Assembly: GCA_025360065.1 (NCBI GenBank)
Contig: JANYCX010000178.1
Span: 1-32,631 of the forward strand
Origin: Acetobacteraceae bacterium
GTDB lineage: Bacteria > Pseudomonadota > Alphaproteobacteria > Acetobacterales > Acetobacteraceae
Length of the DNA stretch: 32,631 bases
Direction: 5' to 3'
The position numbers and the translations under genes were made by a program. The notes below the pieces were generated by a model. It saw only the letters and a program-made list of their open reading frames with translations. It ran no database searches and was not told the origin of the DNA. This document shows, one piece after another, positions 1-8,064 of the stretch. Numbering within the stretch: the stretch's first letter is position 1; each line of letters starts with the position of its first letter.

Positions 1-845
1 ACCTTGGCAGGATCGCCTTGATAGTCCTGGTCGGTGGTGCCGATCAGGGTAAAATCCTGCTCATACGGAATGGCGAAGAAGATGCGGCTGTCGGCGTTTT
101 GGAAGAAGTAGCAACGATCATGCTCGAATAGTCGTTTTACAACGATGTGGCTGCCCTGCACCAGCCGGATTTTGGCGTGGTTGTTGGCGCGCACCATTTG
201 GCCGGCGATCTCGGCGACCCACGGGCCGGCTGCGTTGACCAGCGCCCGCGCGGTGACAATCCGCCCCCCCGCGAGCGTGACCTGCCATAGCCCGTCGCGG
301 CGCTCGGCGCGCAGGCAGGCGGTTTGGGTCAGGATTTCCGCGCCGAGATCGGCGGCGGCGCGTGCGTTCAGCACCACCAGCCGTGAATCCTCGACCCAGC
401 AATCGGAAAATTCAAAGGCTTTGGTGAACTCGGGCCGCAGCACAGCGCCGGCTGGGTCGCGATCGAGCCGCAAGGTGCGCGTCGCCGGCAGACGCTTGCG
501 GCCGCCGAGATGGTCGTAGAGGAACAGCCCGAGCCGCAGCAGCCACGCCGGGCGCAGCCCCTTATGATGCGGCAGCACGAAGCGCAGCGGCCAGATGATG
601 TGCGGTGCGATGCCCCACAGCACCTCGCGCTCCATCAGCGCCTCGCGCACCAGGCGGAATTTGTAGTGTTCGAGGTAGCGCAACCCGCCATGGATCAGCT
701 TGGTTGATGCCGACGATGTCGCCCCCGCCAGATCGCCCTTTTCGGCCAGCAGCACGCGCCAGCCGCGGCCGGCGGCATCGCGCGCGATGCCCGTGCCGTT
801 GATGCCGCCGCCAATGATGACCAGGTCGAAAATATCGGTGCCCAT
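1..845 (-). CDS. glpD: Glycerol-3-phosphate dehydrogenase, 5' part only (runs off the window)
   Basis: This flavoenzyme oxidises sn-glycerol 3-phosphate to dihydroxyacetone phosphate at the inner membrane and passes electrons to quinone. About 281 of the usual 500 or so residues are present, and the gene continues past position 1. The N-terminus carries the FAD-binding dinucleotide fold (IIGGGINGTGIARDAAGRG, about residues 10-28). The family signature around TSSASTKLIHGGLRYLE follows at residues 43-59. The ATG at 845 sits directly before the FAD motif, the usual position in this family. No other glp genes are visible. The next gene, a DoxX-like protein, is divergent and starts 106 bases away. 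The assignment is secure; the C-terminal half cannot be judged. Confidence 0.93.
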   Translation of the reverse strand, partial: MGTDIFDLVIIGGGINGTGIARDAAGRGWRVLLAEKGDLAGATSSASTKLIHGGLRYLEHYKFRLVREALMEREVLWGIAPHIIWPLRFVLPHHKGLRPAWLLRLGLFLYDHLGGRKRLPATRTLRLDRDPAGAVLRPEFTKAFEFSDCWVEDSRLVVLNARAAADLGAEILTQTACLRAERRDGLWQVTLAGGRIVTARALVNAAGPWVAEIAGQMVRANNHAKIRLVQGSHIVVKRLFEHDRCYFFQNADSRIFFAIPYEQDFTLIGTTDQDYQGDPAK

Positions 846-951
846 GGCGATGTTCTAGCCTTGGGGCCGCGCGGCTGGGAAGGGCAGCGGGGACGTGTAA
901 CGATCCTGCGTTGTTGCGGTCCTCATTGCAGGATTGACCGGGAGACCTGAC

Positions 952-1392
952 ATGGACCGCATTCTGAAACTGCTCGCCTGGCCGGCTTCGTTGTTTATCG
1001 CCTATATTTTTCTCTGGTATGAACAGTACAAGCTCACCGGCGATCCGGGATCGGTTGAACTGTTCACCATCCTGACCAACGGCTTCGGTCTGAACGACTA
1101 TGAAAAGCCGGTACGGCTTGGGGTGGCGACCGCCGAGATTACCGCGTCGATCCTGGTGCTGCTGCCCTGGACCCGGGTTTATGGCGCCATTCTCGCGTTC
1201 GCGATCATTTCCGGCGCGATGTTTTTCCATCTGGTCTATCCGCTCGGCATCGATCCGATCGGCGATGGCGGGGCGCTGTTCGCCCATGCGGTTCAGGTCT
1301 GGCTGTGTGCCGCGTTTGTGCTGGTGGCGTGGCGACGGGAGGTAGCGGCCCTGGTCCATCGCGCAACTGGGGTGCGTTTGCTGCCGGCCTGA
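952..1392 (+). CDS. Small four-helix membrane protein, DoxX-like
   Basis: The 146-residue product is mostly hydrophobic, with about four membrane segments: residues 7-24, 55-73, 78-98 and 108-128. Length and layout resemble the DoxX/MauE group of small integral membrane proteins, whose members have varied or unknown roles. The ATG at 952 is preferred over an in-frame TTG 18 bases upstream because a GGGAG ribosome-binding site lies 8 bases before it. The gene is divergent from glpD and convergent with rmuC, so it is probably transcribed alone. The family call is by topology and general resemblance only, and I do not propose a function. Confidence 0.7.
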   Translation: MDRILKLLAWPASLFIAYIFLWYEQYKLTGDPGSVELFTILTNGFGLNDYEKPVRLGVATAEITASILVLLPWTRVYGAILAFAIISGAMFFHLVYPLGIDPIGDGGALFAHAVQVWLCAAFVLVAWRREVAALVHRATGVRLLPA

Positions 1393-1407
1393 TCGGCTTG
1401 CCCATCA

Positions 1408-3039
1408 CTACGTATGCCCAGGGGGGGCGATAGTCAAAACCGGTTCGATGTCCAACAGCCCCGCCGGCAGGGATTTCTGGGTCTTGGCCCCCAGCGTCTT
1501 GAGCTGATCAAACTGGCGGAACACGTTGCCGCTTCCGGTCTTCAGCTTGTTCATTGCGTTGTCGTACGACGTCTGGGCGTCACCAAGCCGCCCGCCCAGC
1601 CGTTCCATATCGGTGGTGAAGCCGACGAATTTGTCGTACAACTGCCCGGCGCGATCGGCGATGGCTTCGGCGTTTTTGTTGCGTCGCTCGACCTGCCAGA
1701 CGCTCGCCGCCGTCCGCAGCGCGATCATCAACGTCGTCGGCGTGGCGATGTTCACATTTGCCTCGATCGCCATCCCGGTGAGGTCAGGGGCTTCCTGCAG
1801 CGCAACCGCGAGCGCGCCTTCGATCGGCACGAACATGATCACATAATCGACCCCGCCATTGGTGTGGGCATGATAATCTTTGCCGCCGAGGGTTTTGATG
1901 TGGGTGCGCAGCGACAGCAGATGGCGTTGCAGTTGCAGTGCGCGGTCCTCGTCGGTTTCCCCGTTCACATGGGCTTCGAACGCAGTCAGCGACACTTTGG
2001 CATCAATGACGATGCGCTGGCCGCCGGGTAAGTTCACGATCACATCCGGGCGCAGGCGCTGGCCGTCCTCGGTGGTATGGCTCGCCTGGACGATATATTC
2101 CTCGCCCGCCCGCAAGCCGGATTTTTCCAGGATCGTCGCCAGGATCATTTCCCCCCACGCGCCCTGTGTCTGCGCCTTGCCTTTGAGCGCGCGGGTGAGG
2201 TTCGAGGTTTCCGAGGTCATCACCGCGCTGGCCGCCGAAAGCTGGCGGATCTGTTCGGCAAGCGTCGCGCGTTCCTTGGCGCTGTCGGTGTGGGCGACGC
2301 CAAGGATTTGTTGGAATTCGACCAGCTTTTCCCGCAGCGGCGTCAGCACCACGTCGATCTGGTCCTTGTTCTGCTTCTTGAAGGTCTCGCCGTGCTCTTG
2401 CATGATGGTATTGGCGGCGAGCTTGAATTCCTTGGTCATCTCGTCCCGCACATCCTGCAGTTGCGCCAGTTTTTCGGCGGATTGCCGGCGCTCCTGCTGC
2501 AAGGTTTCCCGCACACTGGCAAGAACGGCCTCAAGCTCGGCCTTTTCACGCAGCGTATTTTCGGCGGTGGCAAGGCGGTCACGCAGATCCGCCAACTCTT
2601 TCTGTGCAGCGTCAAGCTTGGCAGCCCAGGTGGCAAGCCGTTCCTCGACCTGAGCCTTTTCCTGGCGCAAAGCTTCAAGCCGCCCAGTGGCAACACCTAA
2701 CCCAGCGTCCAACTTCGCGACGCGCATCAGCGTATCGGCTAGCGTCGCCTCGACCCGGCTCAGCGCCTCCCGCGCGGTCGCCAATTCGGTTTGCAGCTTG
2801 CCATTGTCGATTTGCAGTCTTTCCGCCCGCTCGGTGCGCCCAGCCAGTTGCCCTTCGAGTTCCGGCACGCGCAGGGCATGCACACGTTCTACCGCTAAAT
2901 CGCGATCAAATGCGGCATTTTCGGCGCGCAACGCCACGAGTTCCGCCTCGCCGCCGGGCGCGGTTGCACGACGCGACCCGAACCAAATGATCGCGCCGAG
3001 GACGCACAAGATCAGCGCCCAGGTGATGTAAAGCTCCAT
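1408..3039 (-). CDS. rmuC: DNA recombination protein RmuC
   Basis: RmuC proteins limit recombination at inverted repeats and are thought to be nucleases of the PD-(D/E)XK type. This 543-residue product has the family layout: an N-terminal membrane anchor (residues 4-20), a long Ala/Glu/Leu-rich coiled coil (about 30-230), and the conserved C-terminal RmuC domain. The nuclease-like core includes RPDVIVNLPGG followed by IDAKVSL (Asp346, Lys348). The ATG at 3039 is preceded by AAAAGGACG as ribosome-binding site. The next gene starts divergently 59 bases away. The family is clear; catalytic activity is inferred from the family. Confidence 0.93.
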   Translation of the reverse strand: MELYITWALILCVLGAIIWFGSRRATAPGGEAELVALRAENAAFDRDLAVERVHALRVPELEGQLAGRTERAERLQIDNGKLQTELATAREALSRVEATLADTLMRVAKLDAGLGVATGRLEALRQEKAQVEERLATWAAKLDAAQKELADLRDRLATAENTLREKAELEAVLASVRETLQQERRQSAEKLAQLQDVRDEMTKEFKLAANTIMQEHGETFKKQNKDQIDVVLTPLREKLVEFQQILGVAHTDSAKERATLAEQIRQLSAASAVMTSETSNLTRALKGKAQTQGAWGEMILATILEKSGLRAGEEYIVQASHTTEDGQRLRPDVIVNLPGGQRIVIDAKVSLTAFEAHVNGETDEDRALQLQRHLLSLRTHIKTLGGKDYHAHTNGGVDYVIMFVPIEGALAVALQEAPDLTGMAIEANVNIATPTTLMIALRTAASVWQVERRNKNAEAIADRAGQLYDKFVGFTTDMERLGGRLGDAQTSYDNAMNKLKTGSGNVFRQFDQLKTLGAKTQKSLPAGLLDIEPVLTIAPPGHT

Positions 3040-3098
3040 TACGACGTCCTTTTCCGGCGTCCAGCGACGCGGCGGCGAACTTACGCTACCCTGGCCGG

Positions 3099-4310
3099 AT
3101 GACCATCACCCACCCCACCGCCGCAATCATCGGTGCCGGCCCCGCCGGGCTTGCCGCCGCCGAAACCCTGGCCGAGGCCGGTTTCGCCGTCACCATTTTC
3201 GACCGCATGCCGTCCCCGGCGCGGAAATTCCTCATGGCCGGCCGCGGCGGGCTGAACCTTACCCATAGCGAGCCGCTCGACGCCCTGCTCGATCGCTACG
3301 GCGCGGCAAGGCCCGCGTTGGAGCCGGCAATCCGTGCCTTTCCCCCCGCAGCGGTTATCGCCTGGGCCGAGGGGCTGGGCCAGGAAACCTTCATCGGCTC
3401 CTCGGGCCGGGTGTTCCCAAAATCGCTGAAGGCCAGCCCATTGCTGCGCGCCTGGCTCGCCGACCTTACCCAGCTTGGGGTCAGCTTGCGGCGAAGCTCG
3501 GAATGGGCGGGCTGGTCGGACGCCGGCGCGCTGCACTTTGCCGATGGGCTGGAAGTTGTCGCCGATGTGACAATTCTGGCACTCGGCGGCGCATCCTGGC
3601 CACGCCTCGGGGGGGGCGGGGCGTGGACCAAATTCCTGCCGCCCGCGGCGATCCAGCCCTTTCAGCCGGCCAATTGCGGTTTTACCGTCCCGTGGTCGGA
3701 AATTTTCCGCACCCGCTATGCCGGCACGCCATTGAAGCGCATCGCCATCAGCTTCGCAGGCCGCACCCAGCGCGGCGAGGCAATGGTAACCGACAAAGGC
3801 ATCGAAGGCGGCGCAATCTACGCGCTGTCCGGCCCCCTCCGAGACGCCATCGCCACCAACGGCTCAACGACCCTGCTTCTAGATATGCGTCCGGATATCG
3901 ATCACCCGACCTTGGCCAAAAGCCTCGGGGTTCCGCGCCGGGGCCAGTCGCTGTCAACCTTCCTGCGCAAGCACGCCAATTTGCCGGCGGTGGCGGTCGG
4001 CCTGGTGCAGGAAGCGCTCCACGCCGGCAGCAGCGCCGATCTGGTCGATCTGGTGAAATCGCTGCCGCTGACCCTGGTCGCCCCCAGCCCGATTGCGCGC
4101 GCGATATCATCGGCCGGCGGGGTGCGGTTCGACGCGGTCGATGCGCATTTCATGCTGCTTGACCGGCCGGGGGTGTTCGTGGCCGGTGAAATGCTGGATT
4201 GGGAAGCGCCAACCGGGGGGTATTTGCTCCAGGCCTGCCTTAGTAGCGGGAAATTCGCAGCATTGGGAGCGATAGCGTTTCAGGCGAAATCAAGCGCGTT
4301 CTTTTTGTGA
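3099..4310 (+). CDS. FAD-dependent oxidoreductase, HI0933/BaiN-like (TIGR03862-type flavoprotein)
   Basis: The 403-residue product starts with a dinucleotide-binding fold (AAIIGAGPAGLAAAETLAEAG, about residues 8-28). The HI0933-family signature RKFLMAGRGGLNLTHSE follows near residues 43-59. Near the C-terminus, VFVAGEMLDWEAPTGGY is the second FAD-contacting segment. Members bind FAD and probably NAD(P)H, but most have no assigned substrate. One oddity: the last codons, TTC TTT TTG TGA, lie inside the AT-rich hairpin repeat that begins at 4298, so the repeat supplies the final residues and the stop codon. The family is secure; the physiological reaction is unknown. Confidence 0.88.
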   Translation: MTITHPTAAIIGAGPAGLAAAETLAEAGFAVTIFDRMPSPARKFLMAGRGGLNLTHSEPLDALLDRYGAARPALEPAIRAFPPAAVIAWAEGLGQETFIGSSGRVFPKSLKASPLLRAWLADLTQLGVSLRRSSEWAGWSDAGALHFADGLEVVADVTILALGGASWPRLGGGGAWTKFLPPAAIQPFQPANCGFTVPWSEIFRTRYAGTPLKRIAISFAGRTQRGEAMVTDKGIEGGAIYALSGPLRDAIATNGSTTLLLDMRPDIDHPTLAKSLGVPRRGQSLSTFLRKHANLPAVAVGLVQEALHAGSSADLVDLVKSLPLTLVAPSPIARAISSAGGVRFDAVDAHFMLLDRPGVFVAGEMLDWEAPTGGYLLQACLSSGKFAALGAIAFQAKSSAFFL

Positions 4311-4332
4311 ACAAAAAGAACCAAAAAACTTC
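4298..4332 (+). repeat. AT-rich hairpin repeat, copy 1
   Basis: Positions 4298-4321 are a perfect inverted repeat: arm GTTCTTTTTGT, two-base centre GA, arm ACAAAAAGAAC. An A-tract and CTT follow. The same unit recurs at 8271, 8380 (inverted), 16389 and 26512, each time just behind a gene. In this copy the stop codon of the upstream flavoprotein gene is the TGA at the hairpin centre. It could work as a terminator or be a small non-autonomous mobile repeat. It is strikingly AT-rich for this genome. Confidence 0.85.
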
Positions 4333-4357
4333 ATCCATCCCTGCCGCTGGCGCTGCT

Positions 4358-4378
4358 CCCTCTCCCCTCGGGAGAGGG
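4358..4378. terminator. GC-rich stem-loop behind the flavoprotein gene
   Basis: A perfect nine-base-pair stem (CCCTCTCCC, loop CTC, GGGAGAGGG) is followed by GCCGGGGTGAGGGTG. The same motif occurs in a longer, nearly palindromic form at 26589-26637, again behind an AT-rich hairpin. It resembles the CCCTC/GGGAG intergenic repeats found widely in proteobacteria. There is no U-tract, so a terminator role is only possible, and it may simply be a dispersed repeat. Confidence 0.55.
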
Positions 4379-4451
4379 CCGGGGTGAGGGTGCTGCCGCA
4401 CATAAACAATTACGATATCGAAACAAATAAGGCCTAGAAATACCCCACCCC

Positions 4452-4958
4452 TCAGCCCCCTAAAATTCGAAACCCCGGCGAAACCACAATCCCAGTCCGT
4501 GCCACCTCCGGCACAACCGCTGCTACCATTTGCCGCACCCGCCGAACCACCTCCGGCACAGGATCAACTGTCAATAGTCGCAACAATGGTCGCAATATCC
4601 GCCCCGCCTGCGGCACTGCCGCCAGGAACGCCGTGCACTCGGCGTCCGTCAGCAGATGCTGCAACTGCGACCCGTACGCCGCCACCTGAAACCCCAGCTT
4701 GCGCAGCAACCATCCCGGCGCCGAGGGAAATCTGACACCATTTGCCGCCCGCGGCGCACACACCCGCCCAACCCGCAGCGCCCGCGCCTTCGGTAATTTC
4801 CCCGCCCGCCAAAGCGCCACCAGACGCTCCAACCGCGCCCCCATCCGCGCAATCCGCCCCCACAGCGCCACCAGCAGCACTGTCAGTGCCCGGTCACGCG
4901 CCGCCCGCGCCGCAATCGCGGCCTGCAGGTCAGAGAGGATGTTGGTAAAAATGAACAT
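4452..4958 (-). CDS. Lineage-specific small protein of unknown function
   Basis: The 168-residue product is rich in Ala, Arg and Leu (pI clearly basic) and has no signal peptide or obvious catalytic motif. It matches a family I remember from Acetobacteraceae genomes, often in several copies. Those proteins open with a segment like FxNIL.DL.AAIAAR, then LLVALWGRIARMGARLERL, and contain AAYGSQLQHLLTD before LRPLLRLL. No function is known to me. A good promoter lies immediately upstream (4965-4993), with the -10 box only six bases from the ATG. The gene stands alone between two repeat regions. Family membership is moderately sure; function is unknown. Confidence 0.72.
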   Translation of the reverse strand: MFIFTNILSDLQAAIAARAARDRALTVLLVALWGRIARMGARLERLVALWRAGKLPKARALRVGRVCAPRAANGVRFPSAPGWLLRKLGFQVAAYGSQLQHLLTDAECTAFLAAVPQAGRILRPLLRLLTVDPVPEVVRRVRQMVAAVVPEVARTGIVVSPGFRILGG

Positions 4959-4964
4959 AAACGT

Positions 4965-4993
4965 CTAATATAATAACATAGCTGGTTTGTCAA
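4965..4993 (-). promoter_or_regulatory. Sigma-70-type promoter for the 168-residue protein gene
   Basis: On the minus strand TTGACA (4993-4988) is followed after 17 bases by TATTAG (4970-4965). The ATG begins six bases further on, at 4958. Transcription would then start at or within a base or two of the start codon, predicting a leaderless mRNA. An alternative -10 reading, TATATT, would need a 15-base spacer. Confidence 0.5.
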
Positions 4994-5054
4994 GAAAATC
5001 TGCATCCGACCAGCGCAATCACTCGAATTCTGGCTGTCGGGCGGGACTTGAATA

Positions 5055-5157
5055 CCGTCATCGCGAGGCCCCGCTTGGGCCGTGGCGATCCAGAAGAACT
5101 GCACCCAACCCTTGAGCGCGATCTTTGGATCGCCACGGCGGCGTCGCCCGATGATGA
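5055..5157. repeat. Palindromic intergenic repeat (CGTCATCGCGAGG type)
   Basis: The inner arms are perfect 12-mers, CGTGGCGATCCA (5081-5092) and TGGATCGCCACG (5126-5137). Outer flanks GTCATCGCGAGG and GCGTCGCCCGATGATGA are imperfect complements. This layout is a familiar dispersed palindromic repeat of alphaproteobacterial intergenic DNA. It lies in the 568-base stretch without an intact gene between 4958 and 5527. Its right edge meets the start of a probable transposase remnant. Confidence 0.65.
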
Positions 5158-5420
5158 GGATTTTGGACCTGCCGCAGCACCTCAAGGCACTATTGGTTCC
5201 TTCAGGCGTTTCCACCGCTGCCCATACGGATCGGGACACTGACAATCCATGCGCACAACCCCGGCAACAGGGCAGGCCTTCGCTGACAAAGATCGAAAGT
5301 CGCGAAGGAGCCGACGCTTCACAGACGACGACGTGGCGGCTCGCTTCAGAGATTGTCCCGCACCCTCCACCTCTTCAGCCAAGACGAGCCCCGTGGATTG
5401 AACTTCCAGGCATTGCAACC
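5151..5420 (+). pseudogene. Probable remnant of an ISL3-type transposase N-terminus
   Basis: No intact reading frame exists here, but fragments in successive plus-strand frames resemble the start of ISL3-family transposases. From 5151 one frame reads MRILDLPQHLKALLVPSG. A shift of one base near 5236 gives TLTIHAHNPGNRAG. A further shift gives SRRSRRFTDDDV, then Cys-containing sequence. In intact relatives this order is the N-terminal segment, a short beta strand, and the zinc-finger/arginine-rich segment. At least two frameshifts and a stop would be needed, and no terminal inverted repeats were found. The identification comes from remembered family sequence only. Confidence 0.35.
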
Positions 5421-5492
5421 CGGCGAGATACTCAGAGTTCTAAATATACGATAAGGGAAATTGTTATATATGAAGACGAGGCGATTTGTCTC

Positions 5493-5520
5493 TTGATTCG
5501 GCTTTATGAGCCTGTAGGTT
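5493..5520 (+). promoter_or_regulatory. Candidate promoter for mrr
   Basis: TTGATT (5493-5498) and TAGGTT (5515-5520) are separated by 16 bases in a locally AT-rich stretch. The -10 box ends six bases before the mrr ATG at 5527. This is the same geometry as the promoters at 4965 and 21080 and again predicts a leaderless transcript. No Shine-Dalgarno sequence is visible before this ATG, which agrees. Confidence 0.4.
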
Positions 5521-5526
5521 TGGTGC

Positions 5527-6448
5527 ATGCCCATTCCTGATTACCAATCCATGATGCTACCCGTTCTCACAATCTCGACGAGTGGCGAGGTTCGCGTCGG
5601 TGATGCCGTGAATCGCCTCGCGGATGAATTGAAGCTCACACCTGACGAGCGCGCGCAGCTTTTGCCGTCGGGCAAGCAAACCCTGTTTGGCAACCGCGTC
5701 CATTGGGCAAAAACCTATCTGAACAAAGCGGGGCTGATAGAAGGCACAAGACGGGGCCATTTTCAGGATCACCGCACGCGGGCAACAGGTAATCGCCTCC
5801 CATCCTGTGCGCATCGATAACGAATTTTTGGTTCAGTTTGCAGAGTTCCGTCAGTTCAAAGAGCGGTCGGCGGAAAGCACCGCAGCGGGAGCAGCACCCG
5901 CCGAGCCAGTTTTCGTCAACAACCAAGCCGAAACGCCTGACGAAGTCATGCGGATCGCGCACAAGCAGATCGAACTAGCGCTCGCATCGGATCTCCTTGA
6001 CCGCGTCCGTGCCGCGCCACCAGCTTTTTTTGAGCGCCTTATCGTCAACCTGCTTTTGAGCATGGGATATGGTGGGTCAGCGGTCGATGCTGGCCGCGCG
6101 CTCGGACGTAGCGGTGATGATGGCGTCGACGGTGTGATCGATCAGGATGCGCTCGGACTTGATCGCGTGTACATCCAGGCGAAGCGCTATGCGGAAGGTA
6201 ATAACATCGGGGCCGGTGCAATCCGTGACTTCTTCGGTAGTCTTGATCGGCACAAGGCGACAAAAGGTCTATTCGTCACCACCTCAACCTTCTCCCTTCC
6301 AGCGAGAGAAACGGCGGAGTTTCTGAGCAAGCGGATTGTCTTGGTCGACGGCGAGCAACTCACCCGTCTCATGCTCCGGCACAATGTCGGGTGTCGGGTC
6401 GAAGAGGTTCTGCACATCAAAAAGGTTGACGAAGACTTCTTCGAATAA
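5527..6448 (+). pseudogene. mrr: Mrr-type restriction endonuclase, disrupted by a single-base frameshift
   Basis: Mrr is a type IV enzyme that cuts methylated DNA. The N-terminal winged-helix domain reads from 5527 (MPIPDYQSMMLPVL, LLPSGKQTLFGNRVHWAKTYL) up to RRGHF at about residue 79, then leaves frame and stops at 5820. Removing one T from the T-run at 5760-5763 (CAT TTT CAG to CAT TTC AGG) restores RRGHFRITARGQQVIASHPVRIDNEF. The reading then joins the downstream frame that ends at 6448. The restored protein would be 306 residues, close to E. coli Mrr (304). The catalytic core is intact: Asp201 in GVDG, then Gln217-Ala-Lys219 in YIQAKRY. The shift lies in a homopolymer, so a sequencing error or slippage is possible. 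The downstream part has a GTG at 5807 that could start a separate product. Confidence 0.85.
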
Positions 6449-6511
6449 GGGGTTGCCGATTTCGCCCCGATTGCGAGCACGGTCCATCCTAAGTGGGCCG
6501 CTCCTCCCCCT

Positions 6512-6955
6512 TCACCGCCCCCGAGGCATCGCCGCCACCGCAATCCCGAACCCGGCCCCCATCAAACTCACCACGCCAATCAGCAGCCGCAGCCGCAAGG
6601 TCAGCTCCGCCTGCTCAGTCTCAAACCGCGCCAGCATCGCCCCGCGCTCTGCCGCCACCCTTGCGGTGATCTCGGCAAGGCCGCCGCGTTGGCCCTTGGG
6701 CAGGATGGCGGCCGCACTGTCGGCGAGGCGGGTGCGGAGTTTTTCCAACGCACTCGCCGGATCTGCCCCGGCCGCGGCAACCAGCACCGCATCCAGGGTG
6801 GCCTGGCGCTGCAGCGCGCGTTCCAGCGGCAACGGGGCAATGGCGCTCGCCATGATCCCGACCAGCCCAACCACGGCAAAGCAGGCACCGATGAAACCCA
6901 GCGCCGCATTGGACGGACGGTTGGGGCGCAAGCCGGCCTGATCGTGTGGGGGCAT
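6512..6955 (-). CDS. Small membrane protein with two transmembrane helices, unknown function
   Basis: The 147-residue product has a hydrophobic helix near residues 19-42 and another near 121-142. Between them lies a predicted soluble helical loop rich in Ala, Arg and Glu, which could form a coiled coil. No recognised domain was seen. The ATG at 6955 is supported by a TAGGAGA ribosome-binding site seven bases upstream. The 63-base gap to the mrr stop holds nothing recognisable. The gene seems real from its start signal and consistent membrane topology, but I cannot assign a role. Confidence 0.65.
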   Translation of the reverse strand: MPPHDQAGLRPNRPSNAALGFIGACFAVVGLVGIMASAIAPLPLERALQRQATLDAVLVAAAGADPASALEKLRTRLADSAAAILPKGQRGGLAEITARVAAERGAMLARFETEQAELTLRLRLLIGVVSLMGAGFGIAVAAMPRGR

Positions 6956-7064
6956 CGATATCTCCTATGTCGGCTGCGACATCCTCCTGCTGCATCGCGC
7001 CGTCAAGCTAAGGATAGTTTAACCTGAACGGCGCATGGTCTGTTGTCCGAGCAGGCACAACCCG

Positions 7065-8006
7065 ATGCATTTACCCTCATTCCGTGCCTGGCTTAGTCAG
7101 GCATTCGGTCACCCGGCCAGCCCAGAACCGGGCGACAGTTCCGATCACGATGCCCTCGCGGTGGGGTCAGTGGCGGGGCGTGGGCTGCCATCTCCCCCGT
7201 CAGTGGTGCATTGGAACCCATCCCGGCTGCTGGTGGCACAGAATCTCTGGGGCAATGGTTACATAACGGCGGGCGGCGGGCGTGAAGCCAAGCATCTGGC
7301 CACGCCAATCGGGCTGTCATCGGCGGCGACGGTGCTGTTGCTGGGGGCCGGCGCGGGCGGGGTTGCAGCCCTTATGGTCACGGAGTTTGGTGCCTGGGTG
7401 GTGGGCTATGAGGCCGATCCCCAGTTGCAGGCGGCGGCGGTTGGACATTTGCGGATGGCTGGGCCGGCCGTTACCAAACGCGCGACGGTCGAATTGTTCG
7501 ATCCCCTGGCACCGCAATTCCGCACGAATTTCTGTCACCATGCGGTTGTGCTCGATACGATCCGCGCGGCCCCGATTGAGCCGTTCCTCGAGGCGATCAG
7601 CCTGGCATTGAAGGCGCATGGCCAGATTGTGATGGCCGAGTTTGTCGCCACAGCGCCACTCGATCCGACCGACCCGGCAATTGCCGCCTGGTGCCGCCTG
7701 GAAGGGCGATCGCCGGGCTTGCATTCCGAGCCAGCGATTACGCGCGCGCTGGCCCGGCTTGGCTTTGATGTCCGGGTGGTGGAAGATATTTCAGCGCGCC
7801 ACATGCAGCTTTGTTTGCGCGGCTGGAAGGACCTGGTGCGCGGCATGGGGGCCACCAAGCCATCGCCAGCGGAAGCCGCGGCGATTGTGCACGAAGCCGA
7901 GTTATGGACACGGCGCATCCGCCTGATCCATAGTGGTGCCATCCGGCTGGTGCGCTGGCATGTGCTCGGCGCGGTGCACGCCAAGGTGACGCCGGCGCCG
8001 CACTAA
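7065..8006 (+). CDS. Class I SAM-dependent methyltransferase-like protein
   Basis: The roughly 313-residue product contains a Rossmann-fold SAM-binding motif (TVLLLGAGAGGVAALM). The strand-end acidic residue of that fold appears in VVGYEADPQL, so the methyltransferase fold is visible. The C-terminal part has no motif that names the substrate. An in-frame ATG at 7035 would add ten residues. I prefer 7065 because AGCAGG lies about ten bases upstream, whereas nothing suitable precedes 7035; this choice is uncertain. The gene is monocistronic in appearance, followed by the rpmJ upstream region. Confidence 0.68.
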   Translation: MHLPSFRAWLSQAFGHPASPEPGDSSDHDALAVGSVAGRGLPSPPSVVHWNPSRLLVAQNLWGNGYITAGGGREAKHLATPIGLSSAATVLLLGAGAGGVAALMVTEFGAWVVGYEADPQLQAAAVGHLRMAGPAVTKRATVELFDPLAPQFRTNFCHHAVVLDTIRAAPIEPFLEAISLALKAHGQIVMAEFVATAPLDPTDPAIAAWCRLEGRSPGLHSEPAITRALARLGFDVRVVEDISARHMQLCLRGWKDLVRGMGATKPSPAEAAAIVHEAELWTRRIRLIHSGAIRLVRWHVLGAVHAKVTPAPH

Positions 8007-8064
8007 TTTTCAGTGTTGTTTCAGGGATTCGGGGCAGCCCGCCGCCAAGTGAAGTTCCGGCCCC

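Noticed and set aside
562-1359. Long minus-strand frame over glpD and the DoxX-like gene
   Set aside because: It is an antisense shadow of two better-supported genes, with Arg/Gly/His-rich composition typical of GC-rich non-coding frames.
2077-2700. Plus-strand frame of 207 residues inside rmuC
   Set aside because: Antisense to a well-recognised rmuC; no domain or ribosome-binding site.
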